The notes: generated by a model from the letters alone, not told the origin. A DNA stretch of 13,490 nt from CAMEON01 sp964427175 (GCA_964427175.1 CAYRTP010000053.1:1-13490); one strand, 5' to 3'; shown: positions 6,871 through 13,490, numbered from the stretch's first letter. Made by a program: numbers and translations.

Positions 6871-7443
6871 ATGATCTATATGTTCTTAGCACCCGGTTTT
6901 GAGGAAGTGGAGGCTTTGGCTCCCCTGGATCTGCTCCGCCGCGCGGGGCTGGAGGTCACCACCGTGGCCATCACCGAGCCCGCTACTGAGCACGCCGTCA
7001 AGGGCTCCCACAACATCACGGTCCTGGCCGACATGAGCACCGAGGCCTTCTGCCGCTACGCCCTGTCGGGTGAGCAGACTCAGCCCATCGAGGCGGTTAT
7101 TTTGCCAGGCGGTATGCCCGGCACCACCAACCTGGACAACTCCCCCGCCGTGGATGCCGTCCTCAAGCTGGCCTGCGGTCAGGATGCCTACCTTTGCGCC
7201 ATCTGCGCCGCTCCCCTGGTCCTGGGCAAGCGGGGCTATCTCGCGGGCAAGCGCGCCACCTGCTACCCCGGCTTCGAGTCCTACCTGGAGGGTGCCGAGG
7301 TGGGCGGTAAGGTGATCCGCGACGGCAAGGTCATCACCGCCGCCGGTATGGGTGTCGCCCAGGAGTTCGGCCTGGAAATGGTCAGCGCCCTGGTTTCCCC
7401 CGAAAAGGCGGGTCAGATCCGCGCCAGCATCCAGTCCCTCTGA
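6871..7443 (+). CDS. DJ-1/PfpI family protein (YajL-like)
   Basis: A 190-residue cytoplasmic protein of the DJ-1/ThiJ/PfpI superfamily, members of which act as glyoxalases, deglycases or chaperones that deal with reactive carbonyls. Visible features: MIYMFLAPGFEEVEALAPLD at the N-terminus with the conserved glutamate (Glu14, counterpart of DJ-1 Glu18), VILPGGMPGTTNL (76-88), and the nucleophile elbow AICAAPLVLG with Cys112 (counterpart of DJ-1 Cys106). The end motif AAGMGVAQEFGLEMV (157-171) is also typical. Length fits the family. GGAGG lies about eight bases before the ATG. It is first in an operon and is followed after a single base by the folate gene. Redox or carbonyl stress protection is the family expectation; the precise reaction is not determined. 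Confidence 0.93.
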   Translation: MIYMFLAPGFEEVEALAPLDLLRRAGLEVTTVAITEPATEHAVKGSHNITVLADMSTEAFCRYALSGEQTQPIEAVILPGGMPGTTNLDNSPAVDAVLKLACGQDAYLCAICAAPLVLGKRGYLAGKRATCYPGFESYLEGAEVGGKVIRDGKVITAAGMGVAQEFGLEMVSALVSPEKAGQIRASIQSL

Positions 7444-7444
7444 T

Positions 7445-8059
7445 ATGACCGACCGCCAAAAGCCCGACCTGCGCCGCACGTTCACGGCTCTGCGGGGCAG
7501 TCTGACGGGGGAGGAGCGCACCGCCGCCGAGACAGCCATCCGTCGGCGGCTCTTTGACCTGCCCGCCTGGCGGGGGGCAACCCTGATCTGCGGCTACACC
7601 TCCATCCGAAGCGAGATCGCCATGGATCCCGTATGGGAGCGGGCGGCCGCCGAAGGCAAGGGCTACGCCCTACCCGTCACCCTGACGGGGGCCTCCGAGG
7701 GGAAAATGGTCTTCCGCCGCACGGCGGGATTCGCTCCCCGCGACCTGATCCCCGCCCGCTTCGGAGTCCCCGAGCCCTCCGAAAGCTGTCCCACGCTGTC
7801 GCGGCCGGAGCTTGAGGGAGCCCTCATCCTGGTTCCCGGCCTGGCCTTTGATGACGAGGGCTACCGCCTGGGCTACGGCGGCGGGTATTACGATCGCTTT
7901 CTGGCCGACCTGCGGACCGCCTCGGTCCACGTGACCACGGTAGGGCTGGCCTTTTCCTGTTGCCGCGCCCCAACACTCCCCCACGAGGCCTTCGATCTGC
8001 CCGTGGATTGCATCATTGACGAAAGGAGGGTGACCTTCCCCCATGGAATCCCAAACTGA
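7445..8059 (+). CDS. 5-formyltetrahydrofolate cyclo-ligase
   Basis: A 204-residue cytoplasmic enzyme that converts 5-formyltetrahydrofolate to 5,10-methenyltetrahydrofolate with ATP. Diagnostic segments are present: basic N-terminal helix (KPDLRRTFTALRGSL), the substrate-proximal region with FGVPEP (106-111), the nucleotide-binding block LVPGLAFDDEGYRLGYGGGY (129-148) leading into YDRFL, and the C-terminal LPHEAFDLPVDCIIDERR. The ATG at 7445 is one base after the TGA of the DJ-1 gene, and an upstream in-frame extension to 7352 lies wholly inside that gene and is not family-like, so the short form is chosen. No strong Shine-Dalgarno is seen; translational coupling is likely. The protein runs 17 bases into the next gene. 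Homologues are named ygfA, mthfs or fau in different species. Confidence 0.93.
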   Translation: MTDRQKPDLRRTFTALRGSLTGEERTAAETAIRRRLFDLPAWRGATLICGYTSIRSEIAMDPVWERAAAEGKGYALPVTLTGASEGKMVFRRTAGFAPRDLIPARFGVPEPSESCPTLSRPELEGALILVPGLAFDDEGYRLGYGGGYYDRFLADLRTASVHVTTVGLAFSCCRAPTLPHEAFDLPVDCIIDERRVTFPHGIPN

Positions 8060-9092
8060 AACCCCCGTGGCTCCCGAGGAGCCCGAAACCGCCCGTCCCC
8101 CGAAAAAATCCCCCCTCGACCGCCTGACTCCCAAGCAACGGGACTTTTTGAAGGGCAAATACGCGGTCTCCAACTCGGCCACCATCCTGGTGCTGGTCAT
8201 CTACGCCCTCCTGCTCCTGTCACGGCTCATCGACTCGGCCTTTCTGACCCGCGAGAGCGAGTATCTGTCCATCATCCTGCTCCAGCTCATGATCTTCCCC
8301 ATCCCCGCCTACCTGTACATACGGCTCAAGCCCAGGGAGTTTTCCAAAGCCCTCCGTCTCGGCGGATTGCGGCTGTCCCACCTGTTCCTGCTCCTGTCGG
8401 CGGCCCTCATGCTGGTGGCGGGCTGTACCCTGCTGGGTATGCTCTGCGGTATGATGATCGCCCAGCCCTCCTTTACCCTGTACGATACCTTCGCCTCGGT
8501 CAACGATGGCTCGGTGGGTGCCACCATGCGTCTGGTGCTGGCCTACGGCCTGCTCCCCGCCTTCTGCGAGGAGCTGGTCTTCCGCGGCATCCTCTGCGCC
8601 GAGCACGAAAAGCACGGCATCCTCTACGCCTCGGTGGTCAGTGCCCTGTTCTTTGCCTTTTTGCACTTTGACCTCACCGCCCTGCCCGTGTACCTGTTCT
8701 CGGGAATGCTCTTGTCCCTGGTCATGTACGTCACCCGCTCCTCCATCGCCCCCATGGTGGTGCATCTGGGCTACAACCTGTTCGGCATCTTTGTCCAGGC
8801 GGGCCTGTCGGGCTACTGTCGGAGCACGGGGAGCGTGGGGCTTTTGGTGGTCCTGCTGATCGCCCTGCTCATCCTGTCCGCCGCCTTCTTCTGCGGGGAG
8901 GTGGCCCGCATCCTGCGCCGCCGCGCCCGCGCCGATCTGTTGGACCATCCCGACGATATTTCCACCCCCGGTCTCAACCGCCTCCCCGCCCGTCAGTGGC
9001 CCAAGGCCCTGCTGTCGGCCTTCGCCTCCCCCGCTGGGATCCTGGCGGTGGTGCTGTGGCTGTTCGGCGTGGTGGTGAATCTGATCCGATGA
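8043..9092 (+). CDS. CPBP family intramembrane metalloprotease, second copy
   Basis: A 349-residue membrane protein with about eight helices and a soluble Pro/Glu-rich N-terminus (1-40). CPBP signature: CEELVFRG (175-182), FAFLHFD with His208 (204-210), and VVHLGYN with His241 and Asn245. It is only distantly similar to the 276-residue CPBP protein at 265-1095 and is longer at both ends; a C-terminal basic stretch (RRRARADLL) is followed by a final hydrophobic helix (about 330-348). The start is fixed by an in-frame TGA at 8031; AAAGGAGG lies at 8022-8029, a rather long 13 bases before the ATG. The first 17 bases overlap the folate gene and the last four overlap the flavoprotein gene. Substrate unknown. 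Confidence 0.88.
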   Translation: MESQTETPVAPEEPETARPPKKSPLDRLTPKQRDFLKGKYAVSNSATILVLVIYALLLLSRLIDSAFLTRESEYLSIILLQLMIFPIPAYLYIRLKPREFSKALRLGGLRLSHLFLLLSAALMLVAGCTLLGMLCGMMIAQPSFTLYDTFASVNDGSVGATMRLVLAYGLLPAFCEELVFRGILCAEHEKHGILYASVVSALFFAFLHFDLTALPVYLFSGMLLSLVMYVTRSSIAPMVVHLGYNLFGIFVQAGLSGYCRSTGSVGLLVVLLIALLILSAAFFCGEVARILRRRARADLLDHPDDISTPGLNRLPARQWPKALLSAFASPAGILAVVLWLFGVVVNLIR

Positions 9093-10180
9093 TGAACAGT
9101 ATGAAAACATACGACGTTGCCATCATCGGCGCGGGTCCCGCCGGGGCGGTCTTCGCCAAGGAGCTGGCGGGATTTCTGCCCCAGCTGAATATCCTGCTCA
9201 TAGACGGACAGACCCGTAAGAACCCCAAGGTCTGCGGCGGCCTCCTGGCTCCCGATGCCCAAAAGATGTTCGCCAAGCTGGACCTGACCCTGCCCACCTC
9301 CCTGCTCTCGGATCCCCAGATCTTCGACGTGGAGACCATCGACCTCACCCGCGGACAGGTGCGGTACTACCAACGCCACTACCTGAACATGGACCGCTAC
9401 GCCTTCGACAAATGGCTGGTCAGCCTGGTGCCCCACACCGTGGAGCACCGCATGGGACGGTGCGTGGCCATCCGCCGCGAGGGGGAGCAGATCGCCCTGG
9501 ATATTCTGACGGACGGGCGTACCGAGACACTCCGAGCCCTCTACGCGGTGGGGGCTGACGGAGCCTCCTCCCTCGTGCAGAAGACCTGTTTCAAGGCAAA
9601 GCACCGTCCCAAGAAGTACGTATCCATCCAGCAGACCTTCCCCGACACGGGAGCGGAGCTCCCGCCCTACTCCTGCATTTTCGATGCCCAAACCAGCGAC
9701 AGCTGTTCCTGGACCATCCGCAAGAACGGACAGATCCTGTTCGGCGGTGCCTTTGAGCCCACGGGATGCCGCGAGGCCTTTGAGCGGCAGAAGACCCGCC
9801 TGGAGCAGTTCCTCGGAGTGACCTTCGGGGAGCCCCTCAAGACCGAAGCCTGCCAGGTCACCAGCCCCCGCAAAGCCAAAGACTTTTGCACGGGAACCGA
9901 CCATATTCTCCTGGTAGGTGAGGCGGCGGGCTTCATCAGTGCCAGCTCCTTCGAGGGCATCAGCAGCGCGGTCCTCAGCGGACGGCTCCTGGCCGAGGCC
10001 TTCGCGGAGTCCTATACGGCGGATCGGGTCGCCGTGACCTACCGCCGCAAGACCCGTAGCCTGCGTCGGAAGCTCCTCGGGAAGAGCTTCAAGCGCGGAG
10101 TCCTCTGCTCCCCCTTTCTGCGGTACTGCATCATGAGAAGCGGGATTCAGAGTATGGAGAAGTATGGGCGGAGACCGTGA
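9089..10180 (+). CDS. cbrA: CbrA-like FAD-dependent oxidoreductase (geranylgeranyl reductase family)
   Basis: A 363-residue flavoprotein. FAD-binding features: Rossmann GAGPAG (14-19) after MKTYDVAII, the PKVCGGLLAPDAQ segment (46-58) typical of the geranylgeranyl reductase family, VGADGAS (154-160), and LLVGEAAGFISASSFEGISS (274-293), where the usual GD of this motif is GE. The order and wording of these blocks, with YSCIFDAQTSDSCSW (194-208), closely recall E. coli CbrA, a protein linked to colicin M tolerance whose reaction is not settled. The start is uncertain: ATG at 9089 gives an ATGA overlap with the CPBP stop, while 9092 and 9101 are also possible; no good Shine-Dalgarno is seen. It is last in the operon and ends before a bidirectional terminator. 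Confidence 0.85.
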   Translation: MMNSMKTYDVAIIGAGPAGAVFAKELAGFLPQLNILLIDGQTRKNPKVCGGLLAPDAQKMFAKLDLTLPTSLLSDPQIFDVETIDLTRGQVRYYQRHYLNMDRYAFDKWLVSLVPHTVEHRMGRCVAIRREGEQIALDILTDGRTETLRALYAVGADGASSLVQKTCFKAKHRPKKYVSIQQTFPDTGAELPPYSCIFDAQTSDSCSWTIRKNGQILFGGAFEPTGCREAFERQKTRLEQFLGVTFGEPLKTEACQVTSPRKAKDFCTGTDHILLVGEAAGFISASSFEGISSAVLSGRLLAEAFAESYTADRVAVTYRRKTRSLRRKLLGKSFKRGVLCSPFLRYCIMRSGIQSMEKYGRRP

Positions 10181-10216
10181 TTCGGCCGATCTCAACAGAG
10201 TACACATACGCGGAGC

Positions 10217-10257
10217 AAAAAAATCATCCTGAACGAGCTCGTTCGGGATGATTTTTG
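10217..10257. terminator. Bidirectional intrinsic terminator
   Basis: A 14-pair stem (10223-10236 with 10239-10252, one G-T mismatch that can pair as G-U) has T residues after it on the plus strand (10252-10256) and a run of A before it (10217-10223), which reads as T on the minus strand. It lies between convergent genes and can serve both the plus-strand operon ending at 10180 and the minus-strand gene ending at 10287. Confidence 0.92.
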
Positions 10258-10286
10258 TTTGCTTCACGTCGGCAGCCTTGAGGCCA

Positions 10287-11069
10287 TCAAATAAAGCTGT
10301 AAAAATGCAGAATATTCACATCACTCGGGAGATCCGACCCGTGGCTTCTGTCGTGGCACCCGTGATCGGGCGCAAAGGCCAACGCGGTGCGGTGCTCTGC
10401 CCAATACTTGCGGATGGCCGCCTGTAGCTCACCGAATACCGCGATATTGTCGCGCAGAGCCTGTAAAGCCTCGGTACTCTCGGCTCCGAAGCGGTGCATG
10501 GTCGCGTCGAAATTGCCGTTGTACAGCACGATCAGATCGTACTCGTCTTCCTCGATCAAGGAAAGTGCCTTGGCGTTGCACTCCGCGATGGTGTCATAAA
10601 TGAAATAGTCCATCCGGCGGTTCAGGAACACCTTGGAGATGGTATCCCCGGTGGTGGATACGATGGCCGTTTTTTTACCTTGGCGGATCATATCGTCAAA
10701 TACCGTATCCACCGTCAGAACAGGCTTGACCGAAACGTGCTTCACGATGCCGTGTCGCGCGGGCATCATGCCCGTGTACATGGAGGAAAAGCAAACGACC
10801 GTCTCGGACGGCACCATGGACAGCATGGGAAGCGTCAGATCCACGTCCATACCCGCCACATCGTCCCCATATTTTTGGCAGACCCATGCGGCAATAGCAT
10901 CCGGATTGTACATGAACACCCTGTCACAACCCTCCGTGCCGAATTTCGCCTTGGCCGCCGTCAAGACCTCGTGGATGGGCTCCGCCGCCTCCGCATGGCT
11001 CTCGATCCCAAGAAGGGTCGTGATGGTAGCGGCAATTCGTGTAATGGGAATTTCATGAGAATATTCCAT
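10287..11069 (-). CDS. Alkaline phosphatase superfamily protein (phosphodiesterase-like)
   Basis: A 260-residue protein with no signal peptide or membrane segment. Alkaline-phosphatase-superfamily marks: the segment CFSSMYTGMMPARHGI (93-108), matching the TG-x-x-P-x-x-HGI block of nucleotide pyrophosphatase/phosphodiesterases; FDATMHRFG with Asp188 and His192; and the metal-site motif FAPDHG (232-237), followed by CHDR and HGSDLPSD. The usual N-terminal DG metal motif is not obvious; VFMYNPDAIAAW (51-62) stands near that place. The open frame extends nine codons further upstream, but AAGGAG lies six bases before this internal ATG, inside that extension, so the shorter start is chosen. It is 60 bases downstream of the nuclease gene on the same strand. 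Probably a phosphate-ester hydrolase or phosphomutase-like enzyme; substrate unknown. Confidence 0.75.
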   Translation of the reverse strand: MEYSHEIPITRIAATITTLLGIESHAEAAEPIHEVLTAAKAKFGTEGCDRVFMYNPDAIAAWVCQKYGDDVAGMDVDLTLPMLSMVPSETVVCFSSMYTGMMPARHGIVKHVSVKPVLTVDTVFDDMIRQGKKTAIVSTTGDTISKVFLNRRMDYFIYDTIAECNAKALSLIEEDEYDLIVLYNGNFDATMHRFGAESTEALQALRDNIAVFGELQAAIRKYWAEHRTALAFAPDHGCHDRSHGSDLPSDVNILHFYSFI

Positions 11070-11129
11070 AGCGTACTCCTTATTGATCATAAACATAAAA
11101 TCAGAACCGCCCGACGAGATATTTCACGG

Positions 11130-12233
11130 TTAGGGATTACAAGACCCGCAAGCCGCATACCCGTCCTCGATGAGCTCGGAGCGGTAGCCGTGGAATTCCT
11201 GCTTGTTGGCCTCGCTCATATCCGCCACAGAGCCGCACCAGGTGTTGTGGAACTTCTTGGTCTTGGTGTTGAGCACGTAATCCTTCTCCACGGGAGCCTG
11301 GGTCTGGATCTCCTCGCCGGAGAGGCTGCTCAGACCGGTGGCATAGTCAATGTTGATGCCGGGCTGAACGTTGTAGGCGTAGACGTTGAAGCAGATGCCC
11401 TCGCCGTTGTCCTCCACAGACCAGCCCTCCATCAGCACGCCCTCGGCCACCAGGTTGTCCTCGGTGTAGATGGGGGTGACACGGTAGAGCACGTGGTTGC
11501 CGGTTTCCTTGACGTAGTCGGCCACCATGTTCTCAAAGGGGAGCATACCGTCGATGTTGAGGTAGCGGGTACCCGTGATGAGGTTGCGTTCGTTTGCGTT
11601 CTCACCGCAGAGTTGGAAGCCGATGAGGTGAGCGCGGTTGTAGAGATAACCGCCGCTGACGATGTCCGTATCATAGGTGACCGACTGCCAGCCCGAGGGC
11701 TTGACCGAGCTGATGCTCTCGCGGTCGGCGGTGGGCATGAGGTCCTGACCGATGGAAGCCACGGTCAGACCGCAACGGCCCAGATCGTCCAGCTCGCTGT
11801 AGAACTCGTAGGACTCGGCGGTGATCTGATTGGTGGTGAAGAAGGGCACGTTGCCGTTGATGGCCGCGAAGGGCTCACCCACAAATGCGGGCGCGTCGGC
11901 GGGGGTGAACGCGGGCATCGAGAGAGCGGGGACCTCCAGCTCGGAATCCGAGCCGGCCAGGGTCTGCTCTCCGTCGGCGACCGTGTCCGCTTCGGTTACG
12001 GGCGTTTCGACAGAAGGATCTGTGCCCTCGGCAGAATCCTCGTCGGGATCGGCCTTGGTGTCGGCTACGGTGGCAGCTGTAGTGACAGCGTCGGTCTTGT
12101 CCCCGCCCGTCGGATCAAAGGAATCCGTAGACAGATTGCCCGCCAGGTCACAGCCCGCCAGGAGCAGACAGGAGACCAGAAGCAGGGCCAGGGCCGCGGT
12201 CATCTTGGTTTTCAAAAACTTCATGAATTGCAT
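11130..12233 (-). CDS. Lipoprotein DNA/RNA non-specific endonuclease
   Basis: A 367-residue secreted, lipid-anchored nuclease. The N-terminus has basic residues, a hydrophobic stretch and a lipobox LLAGC with Cys28. A Thr/Asp/Ala-rich flexible stretch (30-118) follows. The nuclease core (about 120-290) is of the DNA/RNA non-specific (beta-beta-alpha metal) type, as in DNA-entry nucleases: YNRAHLIGFQLCGENANERN (198-217) holds the catalytic histidine (His202) and the metal asparagine region, then LITGTRYLNIDGMLPFE. A C-terminal domain (about 318-367) starts YVLNTKTKKFHNTWC and ends CGSC, a probable zinc-binding module found in many such nucleases. Two starts compete: ATG at 12242 is only one base from AAGGAGG, whereas ATG at 12233 is ten bases away and is preferred. 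It overlaps the small upstream gene. Lgt, encoded elsewhere in the window, would lipidate it. Confidence 0.9.
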   Translation of the reverse strand: MQFMKFLKTKMTAALALLLVSCLLLAGCDLAGNLSTDSFDPTGGDKTDAVTTAATVADTKADPDEDSAEGTDPSVETPVTEADTVADGEQTLAGSDSELEVPALSMPAFTPADAPAFVGEPFAAINGNVPFFTTNQITAESYEFYSELDDLGRCGLTVASIGQDLMPTADRESISSVKPSGWQSVTYDTDIVSGGYLYNRAHLIGFQLCGENANERNLITGTRYLNIDGMLPFENMVADYVKETGNHVLYRVTPIYTEDNLVAEGVLMEGWSVEDNGEGICFNVYAYNVQPGINIDYATGLSSLSGEEIQTQAPVEKDYVLNTKTKKFHNTWCGSVADMSEANKQEFHGYRSELIEDGYAACGSCNP

Positions 12234-12634
12234 TTTTTCCATACCTCCTTGGTGATCTTTTCGTGGGAGGAGCCCACGAATTCATTGGTTTCAGACAGAA
12301 GGAATCCCGTCATGTCCCCCCGAAAATATCGGTCGGCGGGGTAGACGCGGTTCCAGCGGTACAGCATGACCGAGGTCACCTGATCCCAGGCGGCGGTGGG
12401 GTCGGTGTCCTCCACAAAGGCAAACTCATCGGTTCCCGCCGCGGCGCAGGGATTCTCCGCAACGGTGACGTTGGGGGCATCGGCAGGAAACAGGGGCGCG
12501 GAATAGGGGCTGACCACCAGGCGGCGGTTCCCGATATGAGCCATGAGCTCCGCAATCAGAACGCGGTCACGGCTCTGACGGCGGCGATTGAACATCATAC
12601 CGCCGTGATCATCCAAACAGACAATGAGGGTCAT
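12221..12634 (-). CDS. Small conserved protein preceding the nuclease
   Basis: A 137-residue soluble protein, no signal peptide or membrane helix. Its N-terminus MTLIVCLDDHGGMMFNRRRQ and C-terminus EFVGSSHEKITKEVWKK look like conserved ends of a family I recall from Clostridia beside secreted nucleases; some databases label such proteins ribonuclease Z, but no metallo-beta-lactamase HxHxDH motif is visible, so I do not accept that label. A promoter lies just upstream, AAAGGA is eight bases before the ATG, and the 3' end overlaps the nuclease start by 13 bases, so the two are probably translated together. Function unknown. An accessory or regulatory role for the nuclease is possible but unproven. 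Confidence 0.75.
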   Translation of the reverse strand: MTLIVCLDDHGGMMFNRRRQSRDRVLIAELMAHIGNRRLVVSPYSAPLFPADAPNVTVAENPCAAAGTDEFAFVEDTDPTAAWDQVTSVMLYRWNRVYPADRYFRGDMTGFLLSETNEFVGSSHEKITKEVWKKCNS

Positions 12635-12666
12635 GAGGGGATTCCTTTCGTGCAGAATTGCTATCT

Positions 12667-12695
12667 ATTATGACATATTTTTGGACAGATTGCAA
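12667..12695 (-). promoter_or_regulatory. Promoter of the small protein/nuclease unit
   Basis: On the minus strand TTGCAA (12695-12690), a 17-base spacer and CATAAT (12672-12667) form a near-consensus promoter about 32 bases before the start codon at 12634. It faces away from the nitroreductase promoter. Confidence 0.75.
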
Positions 12696-12787
12696 GAGGG
12701 TTTCGAAAATATTTATAAAAGATTCACAATTTTTTGCAAGCAAGTTCGTGAAAAAATGTAACGAACGGAATTTCACACCAAATCGCC

Positions 12788-12800
12788 CCCTTGACAAGGG
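12788..12800. promoter_or_regulatory. Candidate operator: palindrome over the -35
   Basis: CCCTTG-A-CAAGGG is a perfect 13-base odd palindrome that covers the -35 hexamer of the nitroreductase promoter. It could be a repressor site; a chance overlap with TTGACA is also possible because the hexamer itself provides part of it. Confidence 0.4.
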
Positions 12801-12819
12801 CTTCGCGGCGTGTTATAAT
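12791..12819 (+). promoter_or_regulatory. Promoter of the nitroreductase gene
   Basis: Perfect TTGACA (12791-12796), a 17-base spacer, and perfect TATAAT (12814-12819) preceded by TGT (extended -10). The twelve bases CGTGTTATAATA are identical to those at the DJ-1 operon promoter (6614-6625). Confidence 0.92.
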
Positions 12820-12849
12820 AGATCTGAACAAACGAAAGGAGATTTTTCC

Positions 12850-13359
12850 ATGGACTTTCTCAAGCTCTGCGCCGACCGTTACTCGGTGCGTTCCTTTGCC
12901 GATACGCCCATTCCCGATGAGGTGCTGAATCAGATTCTGGAGGCAGGCCGCCTGGCCCCCACCGCCATGAACCTCCAGCCCCAGCGCATTTTCGCCATCC
13001 GTTCCCCCGAGGCCCTGGAAAAGATGCGGACCGTCAAGAAGTGCTACGGCGCGAACACCGTTCTCATGATCTGCGGCGACACCGAGGTAGCCTGCAACCG
13101 CCCCAAGGTGGACCACTGTATGGCCGAGATGGACTGCACCATCGTCACCACCCAGATGATGCTGGCCGCCCAGACGCTGGGCGTTGGCTCCTGCTGGATC
13201 TGCGCCTTCGACGTCCCCGCCATGGCCAAGGTCTTCGACCTGCCCGCCAATCTGACCCCCTACATCCTCCTGGCCCTGGGCTACCCCGCCGAGGACTGCC
13301 AGCCCGGCCCCCGCCACTTCGAGCGGGCTCCTTTGGAGGAGACGGTCAAGGTGCTGTGA
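12850..13359 (+). CDS. Nitroreductase family FMN-dependent oxidoreductase
   Basis: A 169-residue cytoplasmic protein of the nitroreductase family, which uses FMN and NAD(P)H to reduce nitro compounds, quinones or flavins. Typical features are the FMN phosphate motif RYSVRSF (10-16), EAGRLAPTAMNLQPQ (31-45), the middle segment DCTIVTTQMMLAAQTLGVGS (95-114) leading to CWICAFD, and the C-terminal ILLALGYPAED. It is at the short end of the family. AAAGGAG lies about nine bases before the ATG; an open frame extends upstream to 12658 but crosses the promoter, so it is not used. It is a single-gene unit, divergent from the nuclease unit, and repeat copy 3 begins 12 bases after its stop. Substrate not determined. 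Confidence 0.92.
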   Translation: MDFLKLCADRYSVRSFADTPIPDEVLNQILEAGRLAPTAMNLQPQRIFAIRSPEALEKMRTVKKCYGANTVLMICGDTEVACNRPKVDHCMAEMDCTIVTTQMMLAAQTLGVGSCWICAFDVPAMAKVFDLPANLTPYILLALGYPAEDCQPGPRHFERAPLEETVKVL

Positions 13360-13370
13360 TTCCTCGCCCA

Positions 13371-13490
13371 AAGAGCGTGCCTCCGGCGGCTTAAGGGGCT
13401 TTTGCAAAAGCCCCTTAAGAATTCCAAAAACTTTAAAAAGGGATTTATGAGGGATACGAGAGGACACCAAGAGCCATAGAGGGCATCACC
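13371..13490 (+). repeat. Interspersed direct repeat, copy 3 (cut by window end)
   Basis: Third copy of the element, running off the window. It has GTGCCTCCGGCGG (from 13377), the perfect hairpin at 13390-13419, and the conserved AAGAGCCATAGAGGGCATCACC segment. In the hairpin it has GGGG/CCCC where copies 1 and 2 have GGGC/GCCC, a paired change (G13398 with C13411). It lies right after the nitroreductase stop; because no T tract follows the hairpin, it is not called as a terminator. Confidence 0.88.

Noticed and set aside
8993..10267. A 424-residue open frame on the minus strand opposite the CbrA-like gene
   Set aside because: Antisense shadow of a gene with clear FAD motifs; it also runs through the bidirectional terminator.
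10494..12344. A 616-residue open frame on the plus strand opposite the phosphatase, nuclease and small-protein genes
   Set aside because: It spans several real genes and their gaps in antisense, has no ribosome binding site of note and no family resemblance.
12221..12634. Ribonuclease Z as the name for the small protein before the nuclease
   Set aside because: No metallo-beta-lactamase HxHxDH motif and far too short; kept as unknown.
12658..12849. N-terminal extension of the nitroreductase
   Set aside because: It would be read through the nitroreductase promoter itself; the family-like sequence begins at 12850 with a strong ribosome binding site.
13390..13419. Repeat hairpin as intrinsic terminator of the nitroreductase gene
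   Set aside because: The stem is strong but no T tract follows, and the same hairpin occurs inside an operon leader at 6679-6708, where termination would silence the operon.
62..13490. The three large repeats as a CRISPR array or as ends of one composite transposon
   Set aside because: Copies are about 6.6-6.7 kb apart with ordinary housekeeping genes between them, and no transposase, cas gene or short regular spacing is present.

Overview
The window looks like chromosomal DNA of a GC-rich, low-abundance-type Firmicute (class Clostridia, gut-type lineage). The evidence is the combination of strong AAAGGAGG-type ribosome binding sites, consensus TTGACA/TATAAT promoters in AT-rich gaps, a large four-or-more-TM FtsK/SpoIIIE with an acidic linker, a cysteine-rich Lgt variant, and a lipoprotein nuclease of the type found in Gram-positive bacteria. 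The genus cannot be named from the sequence alone. There is no rRNA, tRNA, CRISPR array, transposase or phage gene in view.

Layout. Left block, minus strand: a DNA translocase (ftsK/spoIIIE, 2148-5483) with its own promoter and a strong terminator, followed by a two-gene unit lgt (1088-1900) and a CPBP membrane protease (265-1095), whose coding regions overlap by 8 bases. Middle block, plus strand: two adjacent half-size TauE/SafE (TSUP) membrane proteins (5719-6556), then a promoter carrying a perfect dyad in its spacer that drives a tightly packed operon: DJ-1/PfpI protein, 5-formyltetrahydrofolate cyclo-ligase, a second CPBP protease and a CbrA-like flavoprotein (6871-10180). A bidirectional terminator at about 10217-10257 separates it from the convergent block. 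Right block, minus strand: a small conserved protein, a secreted lipoprotein nuclease overlapping it, and an alkaline-phosphatase-superfamily protein (12634 down to 10287). A divergent nitroreductase (12850-13359) ends the gene content.

The most unusual non-coding signal is a family of roughly 190-210 bp interspersed direct repeats, present three times in the same orientation (about 62-269, 6655-6845, and 13371 to the window end). Each has a perfect long hairpin; one base pair of the hairpin differs between copies in a compensatory manner, and a second block outside the hairpin is conserved nearly letter for letter. Copy 2 lies inside the 5' leader of the DJ-1 operon. A different double-hairpin repeat (1953-2022) lies in the lgt leader, and a third set of hairpins lies in the ftsK leader.

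Functional themes that can be supported: chromosome segregation (FtsK), lipoprotein maturation (Lgt) and a lipoprotein client (the nuclease), redox or electrophile handling (DJ-1, nitroreductase, flavoprotein), and folate metabolism. Links between the blocks are inference from proximity only.
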